From positions 1-29,100 of the forward strand of contig CATZRD010000030.1 of NCBI GenBank assembly GCA_958423465.1: a stretch of DNA of 29,100 bases, read 5' to 3'. The stretch comes from an uncultured Oscillospiraceae bacterium. Its GTDB lineage: Bacteria; Bacillota; Clostridia; Oscillospirales; Oscillospiraceae. Shown in pieces: positions 23,003-29,100 of this stretch. The number at the start of each line of letters is the position of its first letter. The stretch's first letter is position 1. Under the pieces are notes generated by a model, which worked only from the letters and a program-made list of their open reading frames with translations, was not told the origin of the DNA and did no database searches. A program made the position numbers and the translations under genes.

Positions 23003-23038
23003 GCAAGGCCCCGCATCCAATCGGATGCGGGGCCTTGC
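23003..23038. terminator. Hairpin terminator between convergent ebfC and DUF2812 genes
   Basis: A perfect 16-bp stem (23003-23018 with 23023-23038, loop AATC) fills the gap between the ebfC stop and the end of the minus-strand DUF2812 gene. There is no clear T tract on either strand, but its size and convergent position argue for bidirectional termination. Confidence 0.75.
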
Positions 23039-23042
23039 TGTG

Positions 23043-24413
23043 TCAGGAGACGGCGCGGAGGGCGGCGGACGCCGCGGCGGTCTGGCTGCCGGTGAGGGGC
23101 TCATCGGTGTGGAGGATCAGGATCCGGTCGTCCCAGAGGACCAGACTGCGGGTCATGCCGTCGGAGTAGGTCTGGCGGTATACCGCCCGGGCGTCCCAGC
23201 GGGGGTCCTCCACCGGCCGGCACTCGTCGTAATAGGCCAGCAGCCGCTCCATGGTGAAGTCCAGCAGAATGCCGGGGAGCTTCACCACCTGGTATTCCAG
23301 CTCCGGCAGGGAGCTGGACCAGCTGGCGGGCCGCTGGCGGTACCGGAGGCTGCTCCCCAGAAGGGAGCGGTCCTCCTCCGCCTCATAGCTGTAGCGGCCG
23401 GCCTCCGGCACGGTGTATCCCAGATCCTCCAGAGTCAGGGGCAGCTCGTCCCGGTAGATGTCCCACGTCCGACCCCGGCTGTCGGTATAGGTCTGGACAG
23501 GCTGCCGCTCGTCCATGAGCCCCGCGTCGTACAGATAGCGCCCGAGGGGGAACATCCCGGCGGTGTAGGCCACGGCCAGGACGATGACGGCGGCGATGTA
23601 CAGGCCCCTGACCTGTTCCCGGCAGCGGCCCCGGCGATTCAGCAGGGCCAGGGTCCCCTGGGCCAGGGCGATGAGCAGGATCATGCCGCCGAAGGCGTAG
23701 GCAAAGATCAGGGCCGAGCCGGGGCTGGAAATGTCCCGGATGACGGCCAGAAGGGCGAGACACGCCAGGACCATCAGGATCGCCCCCGCCCAGAGCCGCA
23801 GCCGTGTGTGGGGCGGAAGGCACCCGCCGCCCCGGGCCACCGACCGCCGGGAGCGGGCGTACCAGATCAAGTAGTCGATCAGCACGACCGACAGATAGAC
23901 CACAAGACCGGCTTGCAGGAGCAGGGTGAGGAGCGTCCGGGTGCCGGTGAGGACCGAGATAGGGTCCCGGTACAGGTCGCTGAGCCGCATGGACAGATTG
24001 ATCAGCCACGCGGCCAACAGCAGAAAATGGCTGAACACCAGGGTTTTCCGCATGGACGCGTGGATGGTCCGCAGCTTCTCCCCCTCGTCGGTCTCGATGG
24101 GCGCCGGGTCCGGCCGGGCGGAGCGGAAGTACTGGATGGGGCCGTAGGCGGAGACGAATTCCCAGCCCGCCGCCCGGCAGTAGTCGCCGTAGACCTCCTG
24201 GCCCGCCGTGACGCCGCTGTCAAAGACCGAGGCGTCTGGAAAGTAGGTGACGGTGTATTTCACCTGCTGGGGCTCCGCCCGGCGGAGATGCCAGCCCCAG
24301 TTGGTGACTCGCTCCAGCAGCCAGCCCCGTTCCGCCAGCTTTTCCAGCTTTTTCTCCATGGCGGCGGCGTCGTCCGCCTGGTACAGGTTGACCACGAATT
24401 TCTTGTCCCTCAC
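23043..24413 (-). CDS. DUF2812-domain multipass membrane protein
   Basis: The 456-aa protein starts with GTG at 24413, overlapping the padR stop by 4 nt, with AAGGAGG about 9 nt upstream; the upstream in-frame extension lies inside padR. The cytoplasmic N-terminal region (KKFVVNLYQADDAAAMEKKLEKLAERGWLL, then GWHLRRAEPQ) is DUF2812-like. Four or five hydrophobic segments follow (TLVFSHFLLLAAWLINLSM, LLTLLLQAGLVVYLSVVLID, ILMVLACLALLAVI, ALIFAYAFGGMILLIALA, LYIAAVIVLAVAYTAGMFP). A soluble C-terminal region follows. Such genes are commonly paired with a PadR regulator; the function is unknown. Regulation is probably through the adjacent PadR. Confidence 0.8.
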   Translation of the reverse strand: MRDKKFVVNLYQADDAAAMEKKLEKLAERGWLLERVTNWGWHLRRAEPQQVKYTVTYFPDASVFDSGVTAGQEVYGDYCRAAGWEFVSAYGPIQYFRSARPDPAPIETDEGEKLRTIHASMRKTLVFSHFLLLAAWLINLSMRLSDLYRDPISVLTGTRTLLTLLLQAGLVVYLSVVLIDYLIWYARSRRSVARGGGCLPPHTRLRLWAGAILMVLACLALLAVIRDISSPGSALIFAYAFGGMILLIALAQGTLALLNRRGRCREQVRGLYIAAVIVLAVAYTAGMFPLGRYLYDAGLMDERQPVQTYTDSRGRTWDIYRDELPLTLEDLGYTVPEAGRYSYEAEEDRSLLGSSLRYRQRPASWSSSLPELEYQVVKLPGILLDFTMERLLAYYDECRPVEDPRWDARAVYRQTYSDGMTRSLVLWDDRILILHTDEPLTGSQTAAASAALRAVS

Positions 24414-24730
24414 GGCGCTTCCCCCTCCTTTACCCGGCGGTAGTCCTCCGCCTGCCGCAGAATGCGGCGGTACTCCTCCTCCAGCCGCCGCCGTCCGCTG
24501 CCGGTGAGGGTGTAGCTCCGGCGGCGGCCCTCCGCCCGGGTCTCCCGGATGAAGCCCTCGGAAGCGAAGCTCTCCAGCAGGCTGTACAGTGTCCCGGGCC
24601 CGATGGACACCCGGCCCTCCGTCATGGCGCTGACCCGCTCCATAACGTCCACGCCGCACTGTTCCCGCTCCAGGCACAGCAGGATGTAAAACATCTGCTC
24701 CGTCAGGGTCTGGAATTTTTCCCGGGCCAC
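24410..24730 (-). CDS. PadR-family transcriptional regulator
   Basis: The 106-aa protein starts at a GTG at 24730, chosen because GGGAGG lies 8 nt upstream; an in-frame TTG at 24745 would overlap that site. It has the PadR winged-helix pattern: LTEQMFYILLCLEREQCGVDVMERV, then SIGPGTLYSLLESFASEGFI (the characteristic GTLY...L recognition-helix region), RRRSYTLTGSGRRRLEEE, and a C-terminal dimerisation helix. It overlaps the DUF2812 gene by 4 nt, so the two form one operon. It is likely autoregulated through the duplicated AATATCGAATATCG sites at its promoter. Confidence 0.9.
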   Translation of the reverse strand: MAREKFQTLTEQMFYILLCLEREQCGVDVMERVSAMTEGRVSIGPGTLYSLLESFASEGFIRETRAEGRRRSYTLTGSGRRRLEEEYRRILRQAEDYRRVKEGEAP

Positions 24731-24743
24731 GGTCCCACCTCCC

Positions 24744-24790
24744 AATATCGAATATCGTTATTCCTGGCTGTATTGTAATATCGAATATCG
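24744..24790 (-). promoter_or_regulatory. Duplicated operator-like sites at the padR promoter
   Basis: The 14-bp sequence AATATCGAATATCG occurs identically at 24744-24757 and 24777-24790, 33 bp apart (about three helical turns). Each carries ATCGA-ATA-TCG dyad symmetry. The upstream copy fills the space between -35 and -10; the downstream copy lies just before the ribosome-binding site. This is the expected layout of an autoregulatory PadR operator. Confidence 0.75.
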
Positions 24791-24800
24791 ATGTTGTCAA
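24772..24800 (-). promoter_or_regulatory. Promoter of the padR-DUF2812 operon
   Basis: On the minus strand, consensus TTGACA (24795-24800) is separated by 17 bp from TACAAT (24772-24777). The start would be near 24765. The -35 abuts the T tract of the upstream terminator at 24802-24835. Confidence 0.88.
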
Positions 24801-24801
24801 G

Positions 24802-24835
24802 AAAAACTTTCCCGGGGCGGTATTCCCCGGGAAAG
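24802..24835 (-). terminator. Rho-independent terminator of the CobW operon
   Basis: On the minus strand, CTTTCCCGGGG pairs with CCCCGGGAAAG (11 bp, 7-nt loop) and is followed by TTTTTC. It lies just after the stop codon of the second COG0523 gene and immediately before the padR -35 element. Confidence 0.9.
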
Positions 24836-24846
24836 CGGATGGACTA

Positions 24847-25797
24847 TTACATCTGTACGACGGGCTCTTTGGGGGCCTGGCAGGGGACAACGCTGGTCAC
24901 GTGGAGGACGGGGCCCGGCTCCTCGCCGTAGGGGTCCCAGTGCTCCACCCGGCAGGTGGCGGTGATCTCCACCCAGGTCTTTTCCGGAATTTTGCTCACG
25001 TCATAGCCGATGCAGGCCAGAGCCAGGAAGTTCATATCCTGGGCGCAGCAGACCATGGCGAACCGGCCGGGGGTGAAGTAGCGGCCGTACTTGGGGGGCT
25101 TGCACATCATGACCCGGAACACCACGGTCTTGCCCTCGTACATCTTGGGGGCGTCCATGATCTCCACATACCACAGGCCGTAGTCCTCGTCGGAAATGTC
25201 GATCACGTCCCGGTCCAGCTCGAAGGCGGACACGGTGCCGTCCATGTAGTCCTCGCTGGTGCCGTCGTCGCTCTCCAGATAGATGTCCGCCTGACGGTTC
25301 AGCAGCCGCAGGTTCCGCCGGCGCAGGGCGTCCCGCAGGGCCTGATCGCAGCGGTTGATGACGATCATGTCCGCGTTGCGCAGCTTCTCCATCATGAGGG
25401 AGGCCATGTTCTTGGCGTAGCTCTCAAAGGTGGGACCCTCGGCGGTGACGATGATCTGGTAGAGGACCCAGTTCTGGGGCAGGGCCTTCTCATAGAAGTC
25501 CTGGAGCACCCACATGCCGTTGAACTCCACCAGGATCTGGACGGCGCCGCACTTTTTCTGCTGCTCCGTGAGAAACGCCGGGGTGAGCTGGTCGGGGGAG
25601 TCCACAGGCACTACCGTCACGTTGCGCAGCACCTTGGGGTCGTACTCCACCTCCCCCTCCTCGCACTGGAGCAGCAGGGTCCTGTCCTCCAGAGCGAAGC
25701 CGTCGGAGAGGATGCCGTTGATGAAGCTGGTCTTGCCGCTGTCCAGAAACCCGGCGATGAGGTACACCGGAAAGACCTGTTCCTGTTTCCGGGCCAT
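24847..25797 (-). CDS. COG0523/CobW-like GTPase fused to a YcgQ-like (TIGR03943-type) C-terminal domain
   Basis: The protein has 316 aa. Residues 1 to about 180 are a G3E P-loop GTPase: Walker A GFLDSGKTS at 16-24 and a base-recognition-like INRCD. The CxCC metal motif normal for COG0523 is absent; the corresponding region reads LLLQCEEGEVEYD. The C-terminal part (about 205-316) resembles the soluble end of Bacillus YcgQ-type proteins: MYEGKTVVFRVMM, RFAMVCCAQD with a Cys-Cys pair, WVEITATCRVEHW and a final APKEPVV. Its likely role is in metal homeostasis or metal delivery. It starts 3 nt after the upstream COG0523 gene, with a GAGGTG site overlapping that gene's end. Confidence 0.8.
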   Translation of the reverse strand: MARKQEQVFPVYLIAGFLDSGKTSFINGILSDGFALEDRTLLLQCEEGEVEYDPKVLRNVTVVPVDSPDQLTPAFLTEQQKKCGAVQILVEFNGMWVLQDFYEKALPQNWVLYQIIVTAEGPTFESYAKNMASLMMEKLRNADMIVINRCDQALRDALRRRNLRLLNRQADIYLESDDGTSEDYMDGTVSAFELDRDVIDISDEDYGLWYVEIMDAPKMYEGKTVVFRVMMCKPPKYGRYFTPGRFAMVCCAQDMNFLALACIGYDVSKIPEKTWVEITATCRVEHWDPYGEEPGPVLHVTSVVPCQAPKEPVVQM

Positions 25798-25800
25798 GCC

Positions 25801-26910
25801 TTACACCTCGAAGAGGGCCTTCAGCCCGGCCTCGTCCAGCTTGCCGCCGATGACGCACAGGCGGCCGGTGTAGTCGGCGGGACCGGTGCGGACCTGGTGC
25901 TCCTCCGGCACATAGTCGAAGTGGAGCCAGGCGCCGTCTCCCGCGGGGACGATGCCCTTGGCCCGGAGCACCGCGCCGTACGTCCCGGTGTCCAGCGCCG
26001 CCAGAACGGCCTCCAGCTTCTCCGCCGTAAAGGTCCGGGCGGTCTCCACGCCCCAGCTGGTGAACACCTCGTCGGCGTCGTGGCCGTGGTGGTGATGGTG
26101 GTGGTGGTCGTGGTCATGGCCGCAGCACTCGTGGTCGTGATCGTGGTCATCATCATGGTCGTGATCGTGGTCATCGTGGTCGTGATGATGCTCGTGCTCA
26201 TCATGGTCATCATCGTGGTGATGATGATGCTCGTGCTCATGGTCGTGGTCATGGTGATGGCCGCAGACAGGGCAGACCTCCTCCTCGTCCAGCAGCTCCT
26301 GGAGCATGGTGTTGCCCTCCTCCATGGCGGAGAGGAGCTGCGCGCCGGTGAGCTGATCCCAGGGGGTAGTGACGATGGGGGCGTCGGCGTTCTTCTCCCG
26401 CAGCAGGGCCACGGCGGCGGAGAGTTTTTCCTCCGTCAGCTTCTGGGTCCGGGAGAGGATGATGGCCCCGGCGTGGTGGACCTGGTTCTCATAGAACTCG
26501 CCGAAATTCTTCAGATAGACCTTGCACTTCGTCGCGTCAGCCACGGTGACGGCGCAGCCCAGGCGCATCTCGGGGATGGTCTCCGCCACGCCGTAGACGG
26601 CCCGGACCACGTCGGAGAGCTTGCCCACGCCGGAGGGCTCGATGAGGATGCGGTCGGGGTGGAACTGGTCCATGACCTTGCGGAGGGCCTCGCCGAAGTC
26701 CCCCACCAGAGAGCAGCAGATGCACCCGGAGTTCATCTCGGAGATCTCCACCCCGGCGTCCTTGAGGAAGCCGCCGTCAATGCCGATCTCACCGAACTCG
26801 TTTTCGATGAGAACGATCTTCTCCCCCTGCAGGGCCTCGTCCAGCAGCTTTTTGATGAGTGTGGTCTTTCCGGCCCCCAGAAAGCCGGAGATCACGTTGA
26901 CTTTTGTCAT
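25801..26910 (-). CDS. COG0523/CobW-family metallochaperone GTPase with long His/Asp-rich loop
   Basis: The 369-aa protein starts at the ATG at 26910 (AGAGGTT site), where homology begins (MTKVNVISGFLGAGKTT). It has Walker A GFLGAGKTT at 9-17, ENEFGEIGIDG, the CxCC metal motif in SGCICCSL (Cys63, 65, 66), and EPSGVGKL. Between about 213 and 280 there is a CPVCG followed by an almost pure His/Asp/Glu stretch with about 33 His and a CC pair. The C-terminal CobW domain spans about 282-369. COG0523 proteins deliver or allocate Zn, Ni, Co or similar metals using GTP; which metal is not determined. It is cotranscribed with the second GTPase. Confidence 0.88.
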   Translation of the reverse strand: MTKVNVISGFLGAGKTTLIKKLLDEALQGEKIVLIENEFGEIGIDGGFLKDAGVEISEMNSGCICCSLVGDFGEALRKVMDQFHPDRILIEPSGVGKLSDVVRAVYGVAETIPEMRLGCAVTVADATKCKVYLKNFGEFYENQVHHAGAIILSRTQKLTEEKLSAAVALLREKNADAPIVTTPWDQLTGAQLLSAMEEGNTMLQELLDEEEVCPVCGHHHDHDHEHEHHHHHDDDHDEHEHHHDHDDHDHDHDDDHDHDHECCGHDHDHHHHHHHGHDADEVFTSWGVETARTFTAEKLEAVLAALDTGTYGAVLRAKGIVPAGDGAWLHFDYVPEEHQVRTGPADYTGRLCVIGGKLDEAGLKALFEV

Positions 26911-26955
26911 AGGGATAACCTCTTTTCTGAAATTGCTTTGGGCTGCGATATGTGA

Positions 26956-27187
26956 TTCCAGGGCGGGCAAACCGCCCGCCCTGGGCAGTCTGTCTGAAAA
27001 GCCCGGCGTTTTTCGCCCAGCGGGCGAAAGGATTCAAAACTGTTTTTTGCGGGGCTTCGCCTCGTAAAAAACACTTTGCACGGAGCGCGCGTCGATCCCG
27101 CAGGGCGAGGCGCGAAGCGGAGCGGCTTCGAAAAAGTGCGGGCACTTTTTCGATATTTTCCAGGGCGGGCAAACCGCCCGCCCTGGG
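26956..27187. repeat. Intergenic block bounded by two identical 30-bp palindromes
   Basis: The same 30-bp palindromic sequence occurs at 26956-26985 and 27158-27187. Each folds as CCAGGGCGGGC pairing with GCCCGCCCTGG around a 5-nt loop. Between them lie further hairpins: TTTCGCCC/GGGCGAAA (about 27012-27030), a 14-bp stem at 27042-27072, CGAAGC/GCTTCG (27113-27130) and CGAAAAAGTGC/GCACTTTTTCG (27129-27152). No protein-coding frame is credible. It fills most of the 290-nt gap between pnp and the CobW gene and resembles a non-autonomous dispersed repeat. No clear promoter for the CobW gene was seen in it. Confidence 0.8.
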
Positions 27188-27200
27188 AGAGCACGGTACT

Positions 27201-29100
27201 TTACTTCACGGTCTCGCCGTTGGCCTTGCGCTCCTCGATCTCCCGGAGAGCGTCCTTGTGGCTCAGGTTGACCCGGCCCTTCTCGTCGATCTCGGTGACC
27301 TTGACCCACATCATGTCGCCGATCTTGCACACGTCCTCCACCTTCTCCACCCGCTTGTTGGCCAGCTTGGAGATGTGGACCAGGCCGTCCTTGCCGGGGG
27401 CCAGCTCCACGAAAGCGCCGAACTGCATCAGACGGACCACGCGGCCGTAGTACAGCGCGCCCACCTCGGGCACGAACACGATCTGGTCGATGGCGTGCTT
27501 GGCGGCGTCGCAGCTGGCGGCGTCGGCGGAGGCGATGTGGATGGTGCCGTCGTCGTCGATGTCGATCTTGGCGCCGGTATCGGCCACGATCTTCTGGATG
27601 ACGGAGCCGCCCTTGCCGATGACGTCCCGGATGTTGTCGGGGTCGATCTTCATGGTGATCATCTTGGGGGCCCACTTGCTGACCTCAGGCCGGGGCTTGG
27701 AGATGCAGGGCAGCATGATCTGGTCCAGAATCTCGCACCGGGCGTCGTAGGTGATGTCCAGAGCGTTCTTGATGATCTCCATGGTCAGGCCGTCGTTCTT
27801 CAGGTCCATCTGGATGGCGGTGATGCCCTTCTTGGTGCCGCCCACCTTGAAGTCCATCTCGCCGTGGAAGTCCTCCACGCCCTGGATGTCGATGAAGGTG
27901 GTGAAGGAGCCGTCGTCGTCCTGGATCAGGCCGCAGGAGATGCCGGCCACAGGGGCCTTGATGGGCACGCCGGCGTCCATGAGGGCCAGGGTGCTGCCGC
28001 AGATGGAGCCCTGGGAGGTGGAGCCGTTGGAGGAGAGGACCTCGCTGACCACCCGGATGGCGTAGGGGAACTCGTCCACGCTGGGCAGCACGGGCAGCAG
28101 GGCCCGCTCCGCCAGAGCGCCGTGGCCGATCTCCCGGCGGCCGGGGCTGCGGGAGGGCTTGGCCTCGCCCACGGAGTAGCCGGGGAAATTGTAGTGGTGC
28201 ATATACCGCTTCTCGGTCTCAGGCCAGATGGTGTCCAGCTTCTGAGCGCCGGAGAGGGTGTCCAGGGTGCAGACGCTCAGCACCTGGGTCTGGCCCCGGG
28301 TAAAGAGGCCGGAGCCGTGGACCCGGGGCAGCACGCCCACCTCGGCGGCCAGAGGACGGATCTCGTTCTTCTGGCGGCCGTCCACCCGGTGGCCCTCCAG
28401 CAGCCAGGCTTTGACGATCTTCTTCTGGAACTTGTAGGTGAACTCCTCCAGGTACTTGTCCATGTCGGGGTACTGGTCCAGATACTTCTCGTGCCAGTGG
28501 TCGATCATGGCGTTCCACCGGGCCTCCCGGACGTTCTTGTCGTCGGTGTCCATGGCGGCCTTGGCCTCGTCCATGAAGTTGGCAACGATATCGTCGAACA
28601 GCTCCTGATTGAAGTCGGCGTGGGGGTAGTCGAACTTGGGCTTGCCGATCTCGGCCACCATCTGGTTGATGAGGGCCACCTGCTGCTGGTTGGTCTCGTG
28701 GGCCAGCTTGATGGCGGCGAACATGATGTCGTTGGGGATCTCGTTGGCCCCGGCCTCGATCATGACCACCTTCTTGCCGGTGGACACCACGGTGACGTCC
28801 AGATCGGACCTGCCGGCCTGCTCCTGGGTGGGGTTCACCACCAGCTCGCCGTCCACGTAGCCCACCTTCACCGCGCCCACAGGGCCGTTCCAGGGAATGT
28901 CGGAGATGGCCAGGGCGGCGGAGGTACCGATGAGGGCCGCGATCTCCGGAGAGCAGTCGTGGTCCACGCTCATAACGGTGGCCATGATGGCCACGTCGTT
29001 GCGGAAGTCGCCGGGGAACAGGGGACGGATGGGCCGGTCGATGACCCGGCTGGTGAGGATGCCCTTCTCACCGGGGCGGCCCTCCCGGCGCATGAAGCTG
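27201..29100 (-). CDS. pnp: Polynucleotide phosphorylase, N-terminus missing
   Basis: About 632 residues are visible; the gene enters from beyond the window end, so roughly the first 70 residues are missing. It begins at SFMRREGRPGEKG followed by ILTSRVIDRPIRPLFP, a standard PNPase segment. The second RNase PH core has QGSICGSTLALMDAGVPIKAPVAG and DFKVGGTKKGITAIQMD. A KH domain with VIGKGGSVIQKI and an S1 domain with GRVVRLMQFGAFVELAPGKDGLVHIS close the protein. It degrades mRNA 3' to 5' by phosphorolysis and participates in RNA turnover. A palindrome repeat begins 14 nt after the stop codon and may act as the 3' hairpin of the mRNA. Confidence 0.96.
   Translation of the reverse strand, partial: SFMRREGRPGEKGILTSRVIDRPIRPLFPGDFRNDVAIMATVMSVDHDCSPEIAALIGTSAALAISDIPWNGPVGAVKVGYVDGELVVNPTQEQAGRSDLDVTVVSTGKKVVMIEAGANEIPNDIMFAAIKLAHETNQQQVALINQMVAEIGKPKFDYPHADFNQELFDDIVANFMDEAKAAMDTDDKNVREARWNAMIDHWHEKYLDQYPDMDKYLEEFTYKFQKKIVKAWLLEGHRVDGRQKNEIRPLAAEVGVLPRVHGSGLFTRGQTQVLSVCTLDTLSGAQKLDTIWPETEKRYMHHYNFPGYSVGEAKPSRSPGRREIGHGALAERALLPVLPSVDEFPYAIRVVSEVLSSNGSTSQGSICGSTLALMDAGVPIKAPVAGISCGLIQDDDGSFTTFIDIQGVEDFHGEMDFKVGGTKKGITAIQMDLKNDGLTMEIIKNALDITYDARCEILDQIMLPCISKPRPEVSKWAPKMITMKIDPDNIRDVIGKGGSVIQKIVADTGAKIDIDDDGTIHIASADAASCDAAKHAIDQIVFVPEVGALYYGRVVRLMQFGAFVELAPGKDGLVHISKLANKRVEKVEDVCKIGDMMWVKVTEIDEKGRVNLSHKDALREIEERKANGETVK

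Noticed and set aside
26956..27187. Insertion sequence
   Set aside because: No transposase frame, no target-site duplication visible, and the block is only about 230 nt; kept as a repeat only.

Overview
The window looks like a chromosomal piece of a high-G+C anaerobic Clostridia, most like the gut Oscillospiraceae group (Flavonifractor/Lawsonibacter/Intestinimonas/Oscillibacter-like). The reasons are the Firmicutes-style linkage of SRP RNA, dnaX and ebfC, strong purine-rich Shine-Dalgarno sites, an S-layer-homology protein, Wood-Ljungdahl (acs/coo/metF) genes and visibly GC-rich coding sequence. The genus is an inference. G+C was judged by eye and not computed.

Layout. Positions 1-512 (+) hold the C-terminal end of an SLH-domain surface protein. 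It converges on the end of a long minus-strand aromatic operon (586-10949) and the two share a bidirectional terminator. In transcription order the operon is aroF (DAHP synthase), tyrA, a SAM methyltransferase, aroB, aroA, aroC, pheA, an aroE-aroK fusion, aroQ, a ferritin-like protein and an HD-domain protein. Together these give every step from PEP + erythrose-4-phosphate to chorismate, plus the entry steps to tyrosine and phenylalanine. Upstream of aroF (10994-11198) is a sigma-A-type promoter, a 19-codon leader peptide rich in Phe and Tyr codons, and a terminator preceded by a competing hairpin. This reads as a ribosome-mediated transcription attenuator.

Positions 11314-17226 (-) form a second operon for the methyl/carbonyl branches of the Wood-Ljungdahl pathway. 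In transcription order it is a His-rich putative nickel protein, cooT, an unknown 73-aa protein, metF, cooC, acsD and a single 761-aa protein that joins AcsC (large corrinoid/iron-sulfur subunit) to AcsE (methyl-THF:corrinoid protein methyltransferase). The CODH/ACS catalytic subunits themselves are not in the window. A divergent promoter region (17227-17527) separates this operon from plus-strand nadE (glutamine-dependent NAD synthetase) and a divergent AlkZ-like winged-helix protein.

Positions 20623-22989 (+) carry the SRP RNA with its own promoter, then dnaX and ebfC. The minus strand then holds a PadR regulator and DUF2812 membrane protein pair under a promoter with duplicated operator-like repeats, two tandem COG0523/CobW-type GTPases (one with an extreme His/Asp-rich loop, one carrying a YcgQ-like C-terminal domain), a repeat-rich intergenic block (26956-27187), and the 5'-truncated gene for polynucleotide phosphorylase. 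No CRISPR array, prophage, transposase or tRNA was seen.

The most notable items are the aromatic leader-peptide attenuator, the AcsC-AcsE fusion next to a set of nickel-handling genes, the long rod-shaped SRP RNA, the fused COG0523-YcgQ-like protein, and the palindromic intergenic repeats beside pnp.
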